64,000 nucleotides of DNA from Rotaria sp. Silwood1 (Eukaryota > Rotifera > Eurotatoria > Philodinida > Philodinidae), in assembly GCA_905250075.1 (NCBI GenBank), contig CAJNOP010000015.1, positions 3,206,344-3,270,343 of the forward strand, read 5' to 3'. Position 1 is the first letter of the stretch; each line of letters begins with the position of its first letter. Position numbers and translations under genes: made by a program. The notes beneath the pieces were generated by a model. That model was given only the letters and a program-made list of their open reading frames with translations. It ran no database searches and was not told where the DNA came from. Shown piece by piece: positions 36,502-47,658 of this stretch.

Positions 36502-39297
36502 TATTATATTCTAAATTAAAACAAAAATTAATTCTTGATTTATTCCAACAGATAAAATTCATTGAGATTCGTGTCATTTGGTCCTAGACTAAAGAGATAG
36601 ACATACGCATATCGTCGTATGTAAGTCTAAACGTGCATGTAGAAGATGATCTGTTTTAGAAAAGCAATTTTTTTGTAATATAAGTTTTAGTTTTTATGCT
36701 TATAACGGAAAACCGATTATGACTATTCAAAGTTCATGTACCCAACGAAACGACCCTATATGATCGGCAACGTACATACAATGGTAATACTGAGCGATAA
36801 AATAAACAAAACTACGGTCGTATAGGCAGGGTCATTTCACAGTGTATAAGAATTTTGTATTTTTCATGCTGAGATATTACTTCTCAGTTAATTTTGCATC
36901 CTAATGTATAAGTACTTTTTTTTCGTCTTTCTACTCGATCATTCGTATTATAGCTACCACACGATAATTATGTTGTAGAAAGATAGATACAGATGAATTC
37001 ATATTTCTAGACCCTATCCTTGCAGTCTAGGGAACATGATCTTTTCAATTACTGTGAGTTTCATAAACTAAATTCATGTGTAAATTTTTCATAAATTTTT
37101 GTACAAATCATATAAATTTAATAAGAAACTCTACGAAACTTTGGCTTCATCTATAAAATATTATTTCGTTTATTTCAATTGGCTTGTATACTAATATAGC
37201 TAGAGTTAATATATTAATCCACTCTATTTGAATTTCTATAAGAAAGAATATAATTACTTTCTGGAACAAATTTTTCGATTAATTTAACACCAGGAAAAGT
37301 AGAATAAATGTGTCACGACGACCGTTAAATCACAAAACGGTTGTTTGTATTGGGCTTTTTTTTCTTCAAGATATGCTCTTATATTTATTATTATGATAAG
37401 AAAAGCAAAAGCGTGCTGTAGAAATAATGACGTAGTCGCAATGGTTCTGTTTCTTTTTTCTTCTCTCATTGCCGTATGATATTCGTTCGCCTTGTAAAAG
37501 GTAACTATCCAGCCGAACAAGACGCAATGTTACTAATCTAATCTAATACGATAGCTTTATTTGCATTACACCAGCACTACTATTCTTCGATTGAATATTG
37601 GAAATTTGCTATAAAATTTTTCTTATATTTTCTCCTAAAAAAGAAACTCTGGCGCCCTCGGCTTAATCTTTTATGTATTATAAATGTTCATAGGCTTTCT
37701 TGTGAAACATTACGAATATGTTATCCGCAGAGTTGAAACTTCACTACATTCATTTTTCTTGTTTGTGCTTTCATTTTGTACAATTTTTCGGTTGTTCTTT
37801 GTTGACATATATATCATTATTGAAGTACACTTAAACATCTGCATCTGTAACAAGATGTCAAATAAAACTTTATTCAACACTTTAATATAAAACACAGTGT
37901 ACATTATGAATTTCATTGAATAACCTATAAATCATTTTCTTTCTATAAAATGCATGTACTAATAATAAATCAACCAAAAGTTGCTCGTCATATGTCTGGC
38001 TTCTGTCTGATGCAAAGTAAAAAAAATTGATTTCTCATTTATATTGGCAGAATAATAAAGAAAAAAGATTTTATGCATTCTTACAAGCAAAAAAAAATTC
38101 ATCTGTCATTTTAATACAAAGAAAAACAGATAATAAACGATTTATTGACACAACAGAAATGAATACACACTTAGTATTTATTTTTTAAAATAATCGTTAT
38201 ATCAAAAATAAGAAAAATAAGCTCGATACTTTTAACTGTCAGTCCTAGTATTATTTTTAAAATTAAAATATACAGACCAAGGAAATCAAAGCAAAAATGT
38301 ATGCTTCATTTTTTCAAACTATGGTTTTTCTCTATATTTAGCGGTGGCGTATTATAAATTATCGAAAGATAAATCTATAGTTTGCAGTGTATTGACAATA
38401 TTTGTTATTATTATTACATTTATTTCATTTCTTATATGTTGGTGTTTGTCTACTGATGAGTCATGATTTAGATATATGTATAATTCTATACATATATATA
38501 TGTGTGTGTTCTTTTCCTTTATGTTGTGATCACTCTAATTTTGTATATAACAATATTTCTTTTGTTTCTTTTTCGTATTCTTCATTCCATCTGTATGAGT
38601 CTTCATAACATATAGATCTCTATATATATATGCTTGTCTTTTCTTAAAAAGATGATTACTTGTGTTCGTTTCGTTTCATCTAACTTGTTGGTTGTTTCTG
38701 TTCTTCAAGTCAATAAAACAAGTTATTGACCTTGACCTTTATTGTATTACGCAATTGATAATACAATACATTTTCTGGCTTTTACGTATAATCTGAATAC
38801 GTGACATAGTTTCAATAAATTCAATGAATATCAAAACAATAAGTCATGGTAATACTCCTTTCTATGCGTCACAATCAATATACATGAGTAAACACTTCAT
38901 CGTAATGGAAGATGCTGGCTTTTCTATTAGGTCCAAGCTTTCAAATTATTTAAGTTGGTTTCCTATTGTGTCTTATTTATTTTGATGGTCGTCGGCTGAA
39001 ACCAAAATGATTTCTAGAATATGGGAACATATTTTCAAAGTTTTAAAAGATAAGAAATAATGTTGAATTCATTCTTTTAAGATTTTTGAGCTCAAAATCC
39101 TAAAAACTAGGCATATTTTAATATAAACATATTAATTAACATAGCCACTTTGCAAGAAATCAATTAATTAAGTTGTGTCTTCTATTATAGTGAGCGTATA
39201 TTGTTTTCAAAGATGTCTCAATGTCGCATGTTTGTTCACACTACCACTAGTAACGCTTATGACTTTCGGTTCCAACTATAAACGTTCGTAGTGTGCT

Positions 39298-39561
39298 TCA
39301 TACCCAATGCGAATCATTTATTATAAAAAATTCAAGTGAATCCTTGAGAAAGAGTTTCTGAATATATTTTACTAATAAAAACTTTTGCAATACTATCCAT
39401 AATAAAAATTTATCTCGTAAATGGACTGAAGTGGGTTCTATGACTAGTACAGGTGACTTAGACGCATGTACATTATCAGGATGTGTCAAAAGCAGCTCGA
39501 TTCTATCATTCCTCAGGCTTTTAAAATTTGTTTCCGAACGGTGCGTTTTTCCAGAACTCAA
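39298..39561 (-). pseudogene. Possible gene fragment of unknown family
   Basis: An 87-codon frame whose part from residues 19 to 65 (NDRIELLLTHPDNVHASKSP, VLVIEPTSVHLRDKF) has balanced composition and less AT-rich codons than the surrounding DNA. I do not recognise the family. No exon-like continuation was found on either side, so it may be a fragment or a chance frame. Confidence 0.2.
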
Positions 39562-40397
39562 TTACTCTGTACTACTAGAGTTCGGACGAAAGTATTCATA
39601 CTATTACTTTTTCAATCAAAGGTAAGAGTGCAAGTATTTCCCAGCTGTACTTTGGATTTATGCTTGTACTGTGAGACAAAGACTTTCCTACTTATCCTTA
39701 AGTGTAAAATTCTGTATTCCGTACTTTTACTTGTAATACGACACAATGTATTTTCGATAGTATTCAGAGACACTCAATATTGAAGACAAAATTTATCATA
39801 TTCACACATCAAGTAAAAATATCAAGTATATATTTTTTTAAGTGTAAATAAAATATAAATTGAAGAATAAAGAAAGATTTTTTTTCTGTGGTAGGAAAAT
39901 AGACAGCTACCTCCTGTGATAATAAAATATGTTTATCAACGTTCTTTCTTATCATCAACAAGATTTCGACACATGATATTGTACTAATATGAAGAAGATA
40001 TATGCAAAAAAGCCCAGTCTATATATTTTGTGAGCTAGTTGAAATAAATAAACGATTAGTTTTTCGTAAAAGAAAATTCTTTCTTTAAATTACTATATTT
40101 GTATTTATTTTTTACTATAAAGAAACATAAAAATGACTCAAAACTTTCCATGTATCAAATAATATTTAAGTGTCAAAAACATTTTAACTACTAGATGATC
40201 AGATATAGGATTTGTCTTCTATATTTCATCCTACTCTTACACAATTTATGTGTCACAGGTTAAATAACAACTATAAATAGGTATTAATTCCCTTTTACAA
40301 CGGAGAAACTAACCCACTGTGACTTATGAAATAAATAGTAGAATGGTTATTTCGTCATTGTTATTACGCAACTTCTGTTAAATTACTCATCGATCTG

Positions 40398-40405
40398 TAT
40401 AAAAA
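40398..40405 (+). promoter_or_regulatory. Candidate TATA box of the CUE-NYN gene
   Basis: TATAAAAA lies about 72-79 nt upstream of the start codon at 40477, a spacing that would leave a short 5' leader. TATA-like strings are common in this AT-rich DNA, so this is a weak call. Confidence 0.35.
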
Positions 40406-40476
40406 GATGTCGTAAGTTTTGTGTTTTTCTTTATTTTATATATTTTTTGCACAATATTACCTTTCATACAATAAAA

Positions 40477-43400
40477 ATGGCATCGAATCAACAAGAGTAT
40501 GTGGAGCAATTACAATTACTCCAAGAACGTTATCCACAAGTATCAACACAAAATCTATTGCATTTTTTACAACAGCATCATGGTGATGTTGATAAGGTAT
40601 AGTTGATTAAATTTTTACACGCATTCATAGCCCGCTATTACCTCCAATGCGGGTGAATGGAGGTTGTCGATGAGTATCTATATCGACATAAAAAAGAACA
40701 ATTTCTTTTGTATTTCGAGATAAAAGAAATCTTTAAAATTTCTATATTTTAATCAGGTTTGTGAATATCTTATTCAAGAAGAACGTCGTATGAAAAAATT
40801 CGACTCACTCGAATCTCGTTTTGGTATTGCGTTAACAGAATTACAAAAAGAATATCCCGCATCGGAATCAATAAAACGTACACGTTTACTGAGAATTTTG
40901 GAACGTTTTGGTGGTGATGTTGAACATGTTCGAAAATTTCTACAAAAACATGAAACGAAGCATAATGAGAGTAAGATTGATTCGAGTACAGTTCAATATC
41001 AACAACAAGAAGAAATAAAAACAAAATATCCTACACAATTAGCAGAATTAAGAACAGCAGGTATCAATATTCATAGTCCATGTGTACTTCTACAACTCGA
41101 AAAATTTCACGGTGATGTTAATAAAGTGAGTTGAAAGATCTAAAAAGAATTGCAACGTTATGATATGATTGAAATTTTAGCTGTAACTTAGTTAATAACT
41201 TTTGTTCTCGTTGATCGATTTGAACAACTGTTTTTGTAAATATTGCTAGTTTCTAAGCGTTGTGCACTTGCAGCAAATTCTGGCTTTCTAGTTCACATTG
41301 TCGCTGACTTATAAGGATCATACCATGAAAAAATCGGACTTCATAGAGTGATACTCTAAGAAAAGGATGTTTCGGAAGAATAGTCTATTTCTGTAGCACT
41401 TGAAATATTCTGTTGAATGATGCATCTATCCAGTTTCTCTCTTTCTGTTTCCATGTTTAGTGGTTTGAAATACTGTATGACAGACTTTTCGGAATGATTG
41501 AAATTATTTTTTTTTTTCGTTTGCGAACCAATTAACGAAAAACTGTTTTATGGAAAATAAAGTTAATAGAAAAGTTACTTTTGAATAATTTTTCTATTTA
41601 GTAAAAAAAGAAGCGATCTTTATCTAAAATTTTGACGTCTATACTCACTTTATCGTGAATTCGAATAGTTGACTTCTTTGTTATGAAGTTCTTTTACTAT
41701 TTTCCTCCTAAATTGATATTTTCTATCTTGAAAAGACCAATTGCTATTCAAAAGAAAATCGATTTTATTATGATACAGTATATTTTGTCAAATAGCGCCA
41801 CATTTTTCCGGCTGGGTGAGTCTGCTAATCAGTGATAATTTTTGTGGCGACATCTTCTGACGCTAAGCAAAAATAGTCCAAGTGAGTAATGCATGCAGCA
41901 TGAGGGGCCTCACTCTTCCTAGGAAGCACGGTTTTGACTCGAATTCAACATTTTTCAAAGAATTTCAAAATATTTATGCGATGAGATATAGAAATAAGTT
42001 AAGGAGAAGAACAATGGTTTCTTCGATATGCTCAGACATACATTTTGAGAATTGTATTACCTGTTAACAAATTAATCACGTATTACTTATTATTCTCGGA
42101 AAATTTGTATTACACAATAAACTGTAAGAAGACCTGTTTCATGCTGTATGACAACTGGGAGTGAATCCATATAGATAATATTTAATACAATTCGATCTGT
42201 TTCTTTGTGAAAAGTCATCCCATTTTTGTTTCGAACAAACATTCACAATAAAAAAGTATTTTCATCGTATAGAGTTTGTGCAGCCTACTACAGCGTGTAG
42301 CAAGATATTCCCTTTCATGTAATATATGTCAAAGAATAGCGATTCAAGATGTACCTCGTTATATTTTATCAAACTCGTTTCATTTGGAAAAATGATTCTA
42401 TTTTCATTACACAACATTGGTTCTGAATAAATAAGCAGTTGTATTATATAGAATTTCAGCAGGTTAAAATTGTTTTTTTTTCAATTAAATAACGTTCCTT
42501 ACAAAACGCTTGCACTGTAAGTAAGTCATATCTCGGCAAGTACACAGGGCAATATTAGGAAACTTTCTGTTGTCTAGCATTGAGATAAAATATAATAAAA
42601 CGTGCTATTCATGAGTGAATGTTTTCCTCTAATGAATGATTTTCTCATAGACAGCTAGTGGATAGACATACTCTATAGTCTGAATAGGTCCAAAACGATT
42701 TTGACAAAATTTTGCTCAGTTTATAGAATCATTAAATATAGACATACATATCTATAATAGGTATTGGAAATGACAAAATATCGTGAAGAAAAAAAAACTC
42801 ATAGTATTGAACTGGATACTAAATATTCAAGTCAAATTGAACAACTTGAAACTGATGGTATAAAAATAAAAAACAAACGACTTTTATTAGAATTATTAGA
42901 AAAATCTAATGGACAAGTTCATATTGTCAAACAACTTTTAGCTGAAAGAAATAAACAAAAGTCATCAATTAGTATAAATGAAGAAAATCATACAAAATTA
43001 TCATCGTCTAAAAAACAACATGAAATGGATGTTGATGATATTGATAATCTTAAACAGCTTCGTGCAGCAGGTATACATGGTAATCCAATGAAAATCTTAG
43101 CGCTATTCCATGAATGTAATCAATCTATTGAAATGACTAAAGCTCGTATTGAAAAAGATCGAGAACAACGTGAACGACAATGTGAAAAACGAACACAAGT
43201 AAAAACGACATATTAAAAAAAAACAAAATAATTTAATAATTATATCTTTGTTTTTAGCAACATATTGTACTTGCCGAAATTCATAATTCTTATTTAACAA
43301 TAAATAATCGAGATGATTGGCCGAATAATATTCAACAAGTTTATTTAGATGGAAATAATATGATGTTTGTTATTGATTCAATTCGTCGACTTTGTTTAAA

Positions 43401-43910
43401 TCGAGCAAGTAAAAAAGCTGAACGAGCTATTGCAGAATTAGCTGCAGCATGGAATGAACAAATGCATATACCAAATGTTGAACTTGTTTTTGATTTAACA
43501 CATCAATTAGAACAAATTCAAAGTATTAAAGTTAGTAGTGCACATCCAATGTATAAAACAACTGATGATATGCTTATTGATATTGTTCAACGAAGTGAAA
43601 ATCAAGAAAAAAATAGACATACAATTATTGTTACATCTGATCGAGGTTTAGCTATTCAAGTAAGCTTGTCTTTTTCTTTTCTTTTGTTTTTGATTTTCTT
43701 GATTTATTTAAAATTTAGTTAAAACGTGAAGGATGTCAACTCGTAAAACCATATCAATGGTTTTCACATTGTGCAATGGTATTAACACCAGATTTAATCA
43801 AACATGAAGAAACAACGGAGATGGCTGCTGCAGCAACAACAACAACAAAAAATAAAATTCAATGTGATCTTAATCAACTTGTTCGTCGTGTTGTTAAAAT
43901 TGACATATAG
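40477..43910 (+). CDS. CUE/UBA-like repeat array fused to a NYN/PIN nuclease domain
   Basis: Five exons: 40477-40596, 40757-41125, 42761-43198, 43258-43659, 43719-43910, all phase 0, giving 506 aa. Residues 1-300 hold five repeats of about 40 residues with the pattern LxxxYP/GI...LLxxLxxxxGDVxxVxxxL: about 9-48 (LQERYPQVS...HHGDVDKVCEYL), 65-104, 134-170, 188-226 and 258-295. The first two have the FP-like (YP) motif of CUE domains; the last three have GI like UBA domains. Both are three-helix ubiquitin binders. Residues about 335-470 form a NYN/PIN-like domain with VYLDGNN (Asp340), Glu364, LVFDLT (Asp388), TTDD (Asp412, Asp413), and IIVTSDRG (Asp437), then GCQLVKPYQWFS. This order is closest to bacterial YacP/Rae1-type NYN endoribonucleases. 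Predicted role, by inference: a ubiquitin-guided RNA endonuclease. The exon boundaries partly respect the repeats. I know no named orthologue. Confidence 0.8.
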
Positions 43911-44586
43911 ATTTTTTTTTGTTAAATATTTTCCTCTAATTAAGAAAAATATATTGTCTTTTTTTTTGTCAAATAAAATTAAACAATCAATAATATGTAT
44001 GAAGACATTGTACGTATAGAATGATAAGTATATATGTATATATATATATATATATATCATCCGTTTTGAAAAAGCAATCTATCATATTTGTTTCATAAAA
44101 AAGAATGAAAGACTTTTCTTTATACCTATTATCAAATGCATTCGAGTGTAACGCCTGACCGTCTAACACCATGATGAAATGTATACGTATAAAAAAAAAA
44201 CTGATTGCGTTTTGTTGTTTGATTCAAGCGGACAACTCACTTCTTTTTATACCATTCGATTATATGAATGTGTCACGTTAATATGTATACGTTGTTCACA
44301 TCGTTAGTACGCTTTTTCGATTTTTTTTGTTCAACTCAATCAATGCGTAACCAAAGCTTTAATCAGACGATGAAAGACAGTTCAAGTTGACTATAACTGA
44401 TCAGTATATGAACAATTATTGAGCGATTATACTACCACAAAAGTAAGTTATTATGAATGAAACCATGTGAAATACAAATAATAATAATTATTCATGAGAA
44501 AATCGTTTTTTGAAAGATCTTTTTCTTTATGATTATATACTAGTATAATTTACTAATTCAGATAAATAAATATATTGAATTAGAAT
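43911..44586. other. Intergenic spacer with (TA)n run
   Basis: 3' flank of the CUE-NYN gene and 5' flank of the next gene on the same strand. It holds a TA-rich microsatellite at about 44036-44056. TTGAATTAG directly before AATATG at 44587 looks like a splice acceptor three bases upstream of the start codon, so the 5' leader may be joined by cis- or trans-splicing; no leader exon was identified. Confidence 0.4.
43972..43977 (+). promoter_or_regulatory. Candidate poly(A) signal of the CUE-NYN gene
   Basis: AATAAA 62 nt after the stop codon at 43908-43910, preceded by a T-rich stretch. Position fits a short 3' UTR. Confidence 0.5.
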
Positions 44587-46758
44587 ATGCCTGCTGCAAA
44601 TTTTGCTAACTCTTCTACTCTTATCAGTGGAGTACCATCGATGACTCTACATAATGCTGCAACGGCTGTTCAAAGTGGTCCCTATACAAAAGCACAATGT
44701 AAAATAATTTCGTTTTCTTGTCTTTTTTCTTTTTAATTTATCATATTAAATCAATACGTTTATTTTTCTTAGTTCAAAGTACAATGGAAGGTTCTCGAAC
44801 AATAAAAAGTTCTAAAGACGTTGAATATATTCTTCGTGAGTATCCAGCTGCATTAGAACTTTATCGAACAGGAAAATATAAAGTTAAAGTTAAATGTGAA
44901 GCTAATGTTGAACGTGTTATTCTTGTTGAAAAAAAAGTAACAAAAACGACAACAAATGATTCAACAACAACAACAACAAATAATAATAATCAAGATAATA
45001 ATCAAACTGTTGTTGATGTTTCGAATAAATCTGATGAAAATAAAGAAGTTAAACATGAACAAAATTCACGACCAACACCTAGTCGTACACAATCACAAGA
45101 ATGTGTTGCACGAACAACATCAGTAACAAATGGTAATAATATTGTTCATGCAACAATATCATCAACTTGTATAACAAATACTAATCAACCTAAAGTTGAT
45201 CATCAACGAACACCATCCAACGAACGTGAAGTTTCTGTAGCATCTCATAAAAAAAAGTCTTCTCATCATCGTTATCATTCAGGTGATATTCAACATAAAG
45301 AATCCAATCACAAATATCAAGGAGATAAAATCAATCGAGATTATCCAAAAGTTATGATGCCTTATGTTCCACAAGTTATTAAACCTGGAAATCAATGGCA
45401 ACAACCACGATTTCCACACCCATATTACAGCAATCCTGCATTACATCAACATCAACAGCAACAACAACAGCAACAGGGATCAAACTCACATCTGCCGGTA
45501 TCATATCTACCACAGCAAAATCCACGATATCAACCACCGTATTACTATCGTCAACGACCAACTACTCCAATCAACATTCATCCACAGTATGTTAATAATC
45601 GATAATAAACTCTATCCATTTTCGATTGACTTATTTTAGGCAAGCTTCTTATTCATTATTACCAACACCAGTAATTCGTAAGCCAAATCTTCATTCAATG
45701 AATCACTATCCAACATCAACTCGATCCGTAACTAATATAATGGGAGCTCCACCAACTATTCGTACATTTCATTCCAACCAACAACAACAACAACTTTCAT
45801 CTCTTCGCCAAATATATCAACCACAAAGACCATTGCCTATGAATAATTCACGGCCTAATATGGCAAATGAACCATTGCGTAATGTCATGAATAATAGCAA
45901 TTCTTATATCGAACAACAAAGGGGTGCAAGAAATCGGACACATAGTGTTGATGTAAGTGCTCGTAACAAATTACCAGTTCATATATCTAATCTTCCACAA
46001 AAAACTGGTACACCCACTGTTGAACAGTATCATCATCATCATCATCGTCGTCATCACCATCGACCTCATCCAATAAATAATGTTGAAAATGGCAAAGAAC
46101 AAAATATTACATCTGTATGAAAAATTAATCTAAAATAAATTGAATAATATTTGTTTGGTATTTTCCATATTTTAGAAAGAACAAACAAGTACAGTTGCTG
46201 TTGAAAAATTAACCGTTCGTCAACTTAATGGTTTGTCTATTATTCATTATACATATTAATTAAAGTTTCGTTTTTTTATTCTTTTAATCTATAGACACAT
46301 TTAATCGAATTGATCCATCAGGTCGAGTACCATATACTTTATTACCTGAAATTTTACAACGTTATGGTATAATATTATCTGATAATGATATAGCTTCAGC
46401 TGCAAAAGATCTTGAATACAATCGTAAGATATTTCTTATTTGAGAATGATTATTTAGTTCATCTTTTTTTTTTTATTATAGTTAACGAACCAATATCTCC
46501 TCGACGTCTTATACATGTTCTGATCAAATTAGGTAAAATAACAAAATCAAATCAACAACAGCAACAGCAACAACAACAACGTCAACCTGTTTCACCATCA
46601 ATATTACCTGAAGATCGTGAAGTTACGGATATAATGACACAACGTAACGTGAGTTTTCTTTTCTGATGTGTATTAATTTATTTTAAAAATTTTTGACTTT
46701 TTTTCTTCCTTAGGTAACCAATACTCTTATACATTCATCAAATCAACTTAATCAATAA
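44587..46758 (+). CDS. Low-complexity Q/N/H-rich protein with C-terminal degenerate EF-hand pair
   Basis: Seven exons: 44587-44698, 44773-45586, 45640-46114, 46176-46230, 46295-46423, 46482-46648, 46714-46758, joining in frame to 598 aa. Residues about 38-92 form a small ordered-looking block (DVEYILREYPAALELYRTGK, then YKVKVKCEANVERVILVEKK) that I cannot assign. The next 370 residues are disordered: T/N runs, a polyQ tract, P/Y-rich segments and a His run (YHHHHHRRHHHRPH). Residues about 478-560 read LTVRQLNDTFNRIDPSGRVP...LLPEILQRYGI and then a second helical unit, LNEPISPRRLIHVLIKLGK. This resembles an EF-hand pair in which the first loop (DPSGRVPY) keeps Asp and Gly but lacks the final Glu, so calcium binding is doubtful. 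Function unknown. It lies 0.7 kb from the CUE-NYN gene and 0.9 kb from ABCF3, all on the plus strand; no functional link is shown. Confidence 0.75.
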
Positions 46759-47658
46759 TATTAATATTTTAGACATATGACAATAGATAAACAATATTCA
46801 TCTTTCTTTTTTTTTTTCTTTTGTTTTTATCATTATGTGAATGTAATTTATTTGATAAACACATTGACTTAGAGAAAACGAAAACAAATATAATGTTTAA
46901 ATAGTTTTACAAAAGAAGTTAAGGCTTTATATAATTCAATTAAATATGTTCTACAAAATATGATTGTTATCTAAATCTAAGTCTTTTGGATTTCTGCTAT
47001 TGAAAATAGCAATGATTGAAGGATTTATTCTGCTGTACAAGGATTTCAGTAATGATTACTGAGTTTTGTTAAGAAAATATTTCTCGTTAACCTCATCGAG
47101 GTTGAACTATTTCTGTTGTAAAATCGAGCTATTTTCATATTGTCTTGTATCATCGAAATCGTGATTAACCAACAATTTTTCTAAAATTATTGAATGAATA
47201 ATTCCAATCAACTTTCTTTCTAAGATTACCTGATTCGCTTAGAGACTTTCTCGGAAACCTGCGACAAGTATATCGTACAACTCTCTTAATAGTAAGAAGC
47301 TATTAATTACAATTAGTTAAAAAATTCAACAAATATCTTTTTTTAAATTTTAATATCTATCAAAAAGAAAATATATTGAAGATTTAGATCGATTGTACTC
47401 TAGAGTTCATCGAATTATAAACCTAAAAAAGAAGAATAGACTTCCATGAGATCTGTTGTTATAGTTTAATAAAATAGATGTCAGCTAACGACGGTTAACA
47501 TATAATTTACTATAGAATTATTCGTCGACTTACTTTTATCATTCTACGACACATTTTCTCAATCAATCAGCTGTATTTTTCGTAATATATTCGTCTATTT
47601 GTACTTTTCTCTCTTTTAGTTGATCGTTTTTTAAATAATTAATAATCATAAAACAAGA
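46759..47658. other. Intergenic region upstream of ABCF3
   Basis: AT-rich with no coding frame recognised. A CTCTCTTTTAG tract about 38 bp before the ABCF3 start could be an acceptor for a leader exon or for trans-splicing; no donor was identified. Confidence 0.4.

Larger units (their letters stand above)
36502..40476. other. 4 kb intergenic region between two divergent genes
   Basis: This is the shared 5' side of the serine hydrolase (-) and the CUE-NYN gene (+). It is AT-rich, with a TG/TA-rich stretch near 38480-38510. The only coding-like patch is the minus-strand frame at about 39298-39561, listed separately. Nothing else was recognised. Confidence 0.5.

Noticed and set aside
44036..44056. 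Alternating TA run as a possible structural or promoter element
   Set aside because: Simple microsatellite; similar runs occur elsewhere in the window without relation to genes.
45364..45639. Alternative frames inside the CAA/CAT-rich exon of the EF-like gene
   Set aside because: Repetitive triplets are open in all frames; only the frame that splices to both sides is supported.
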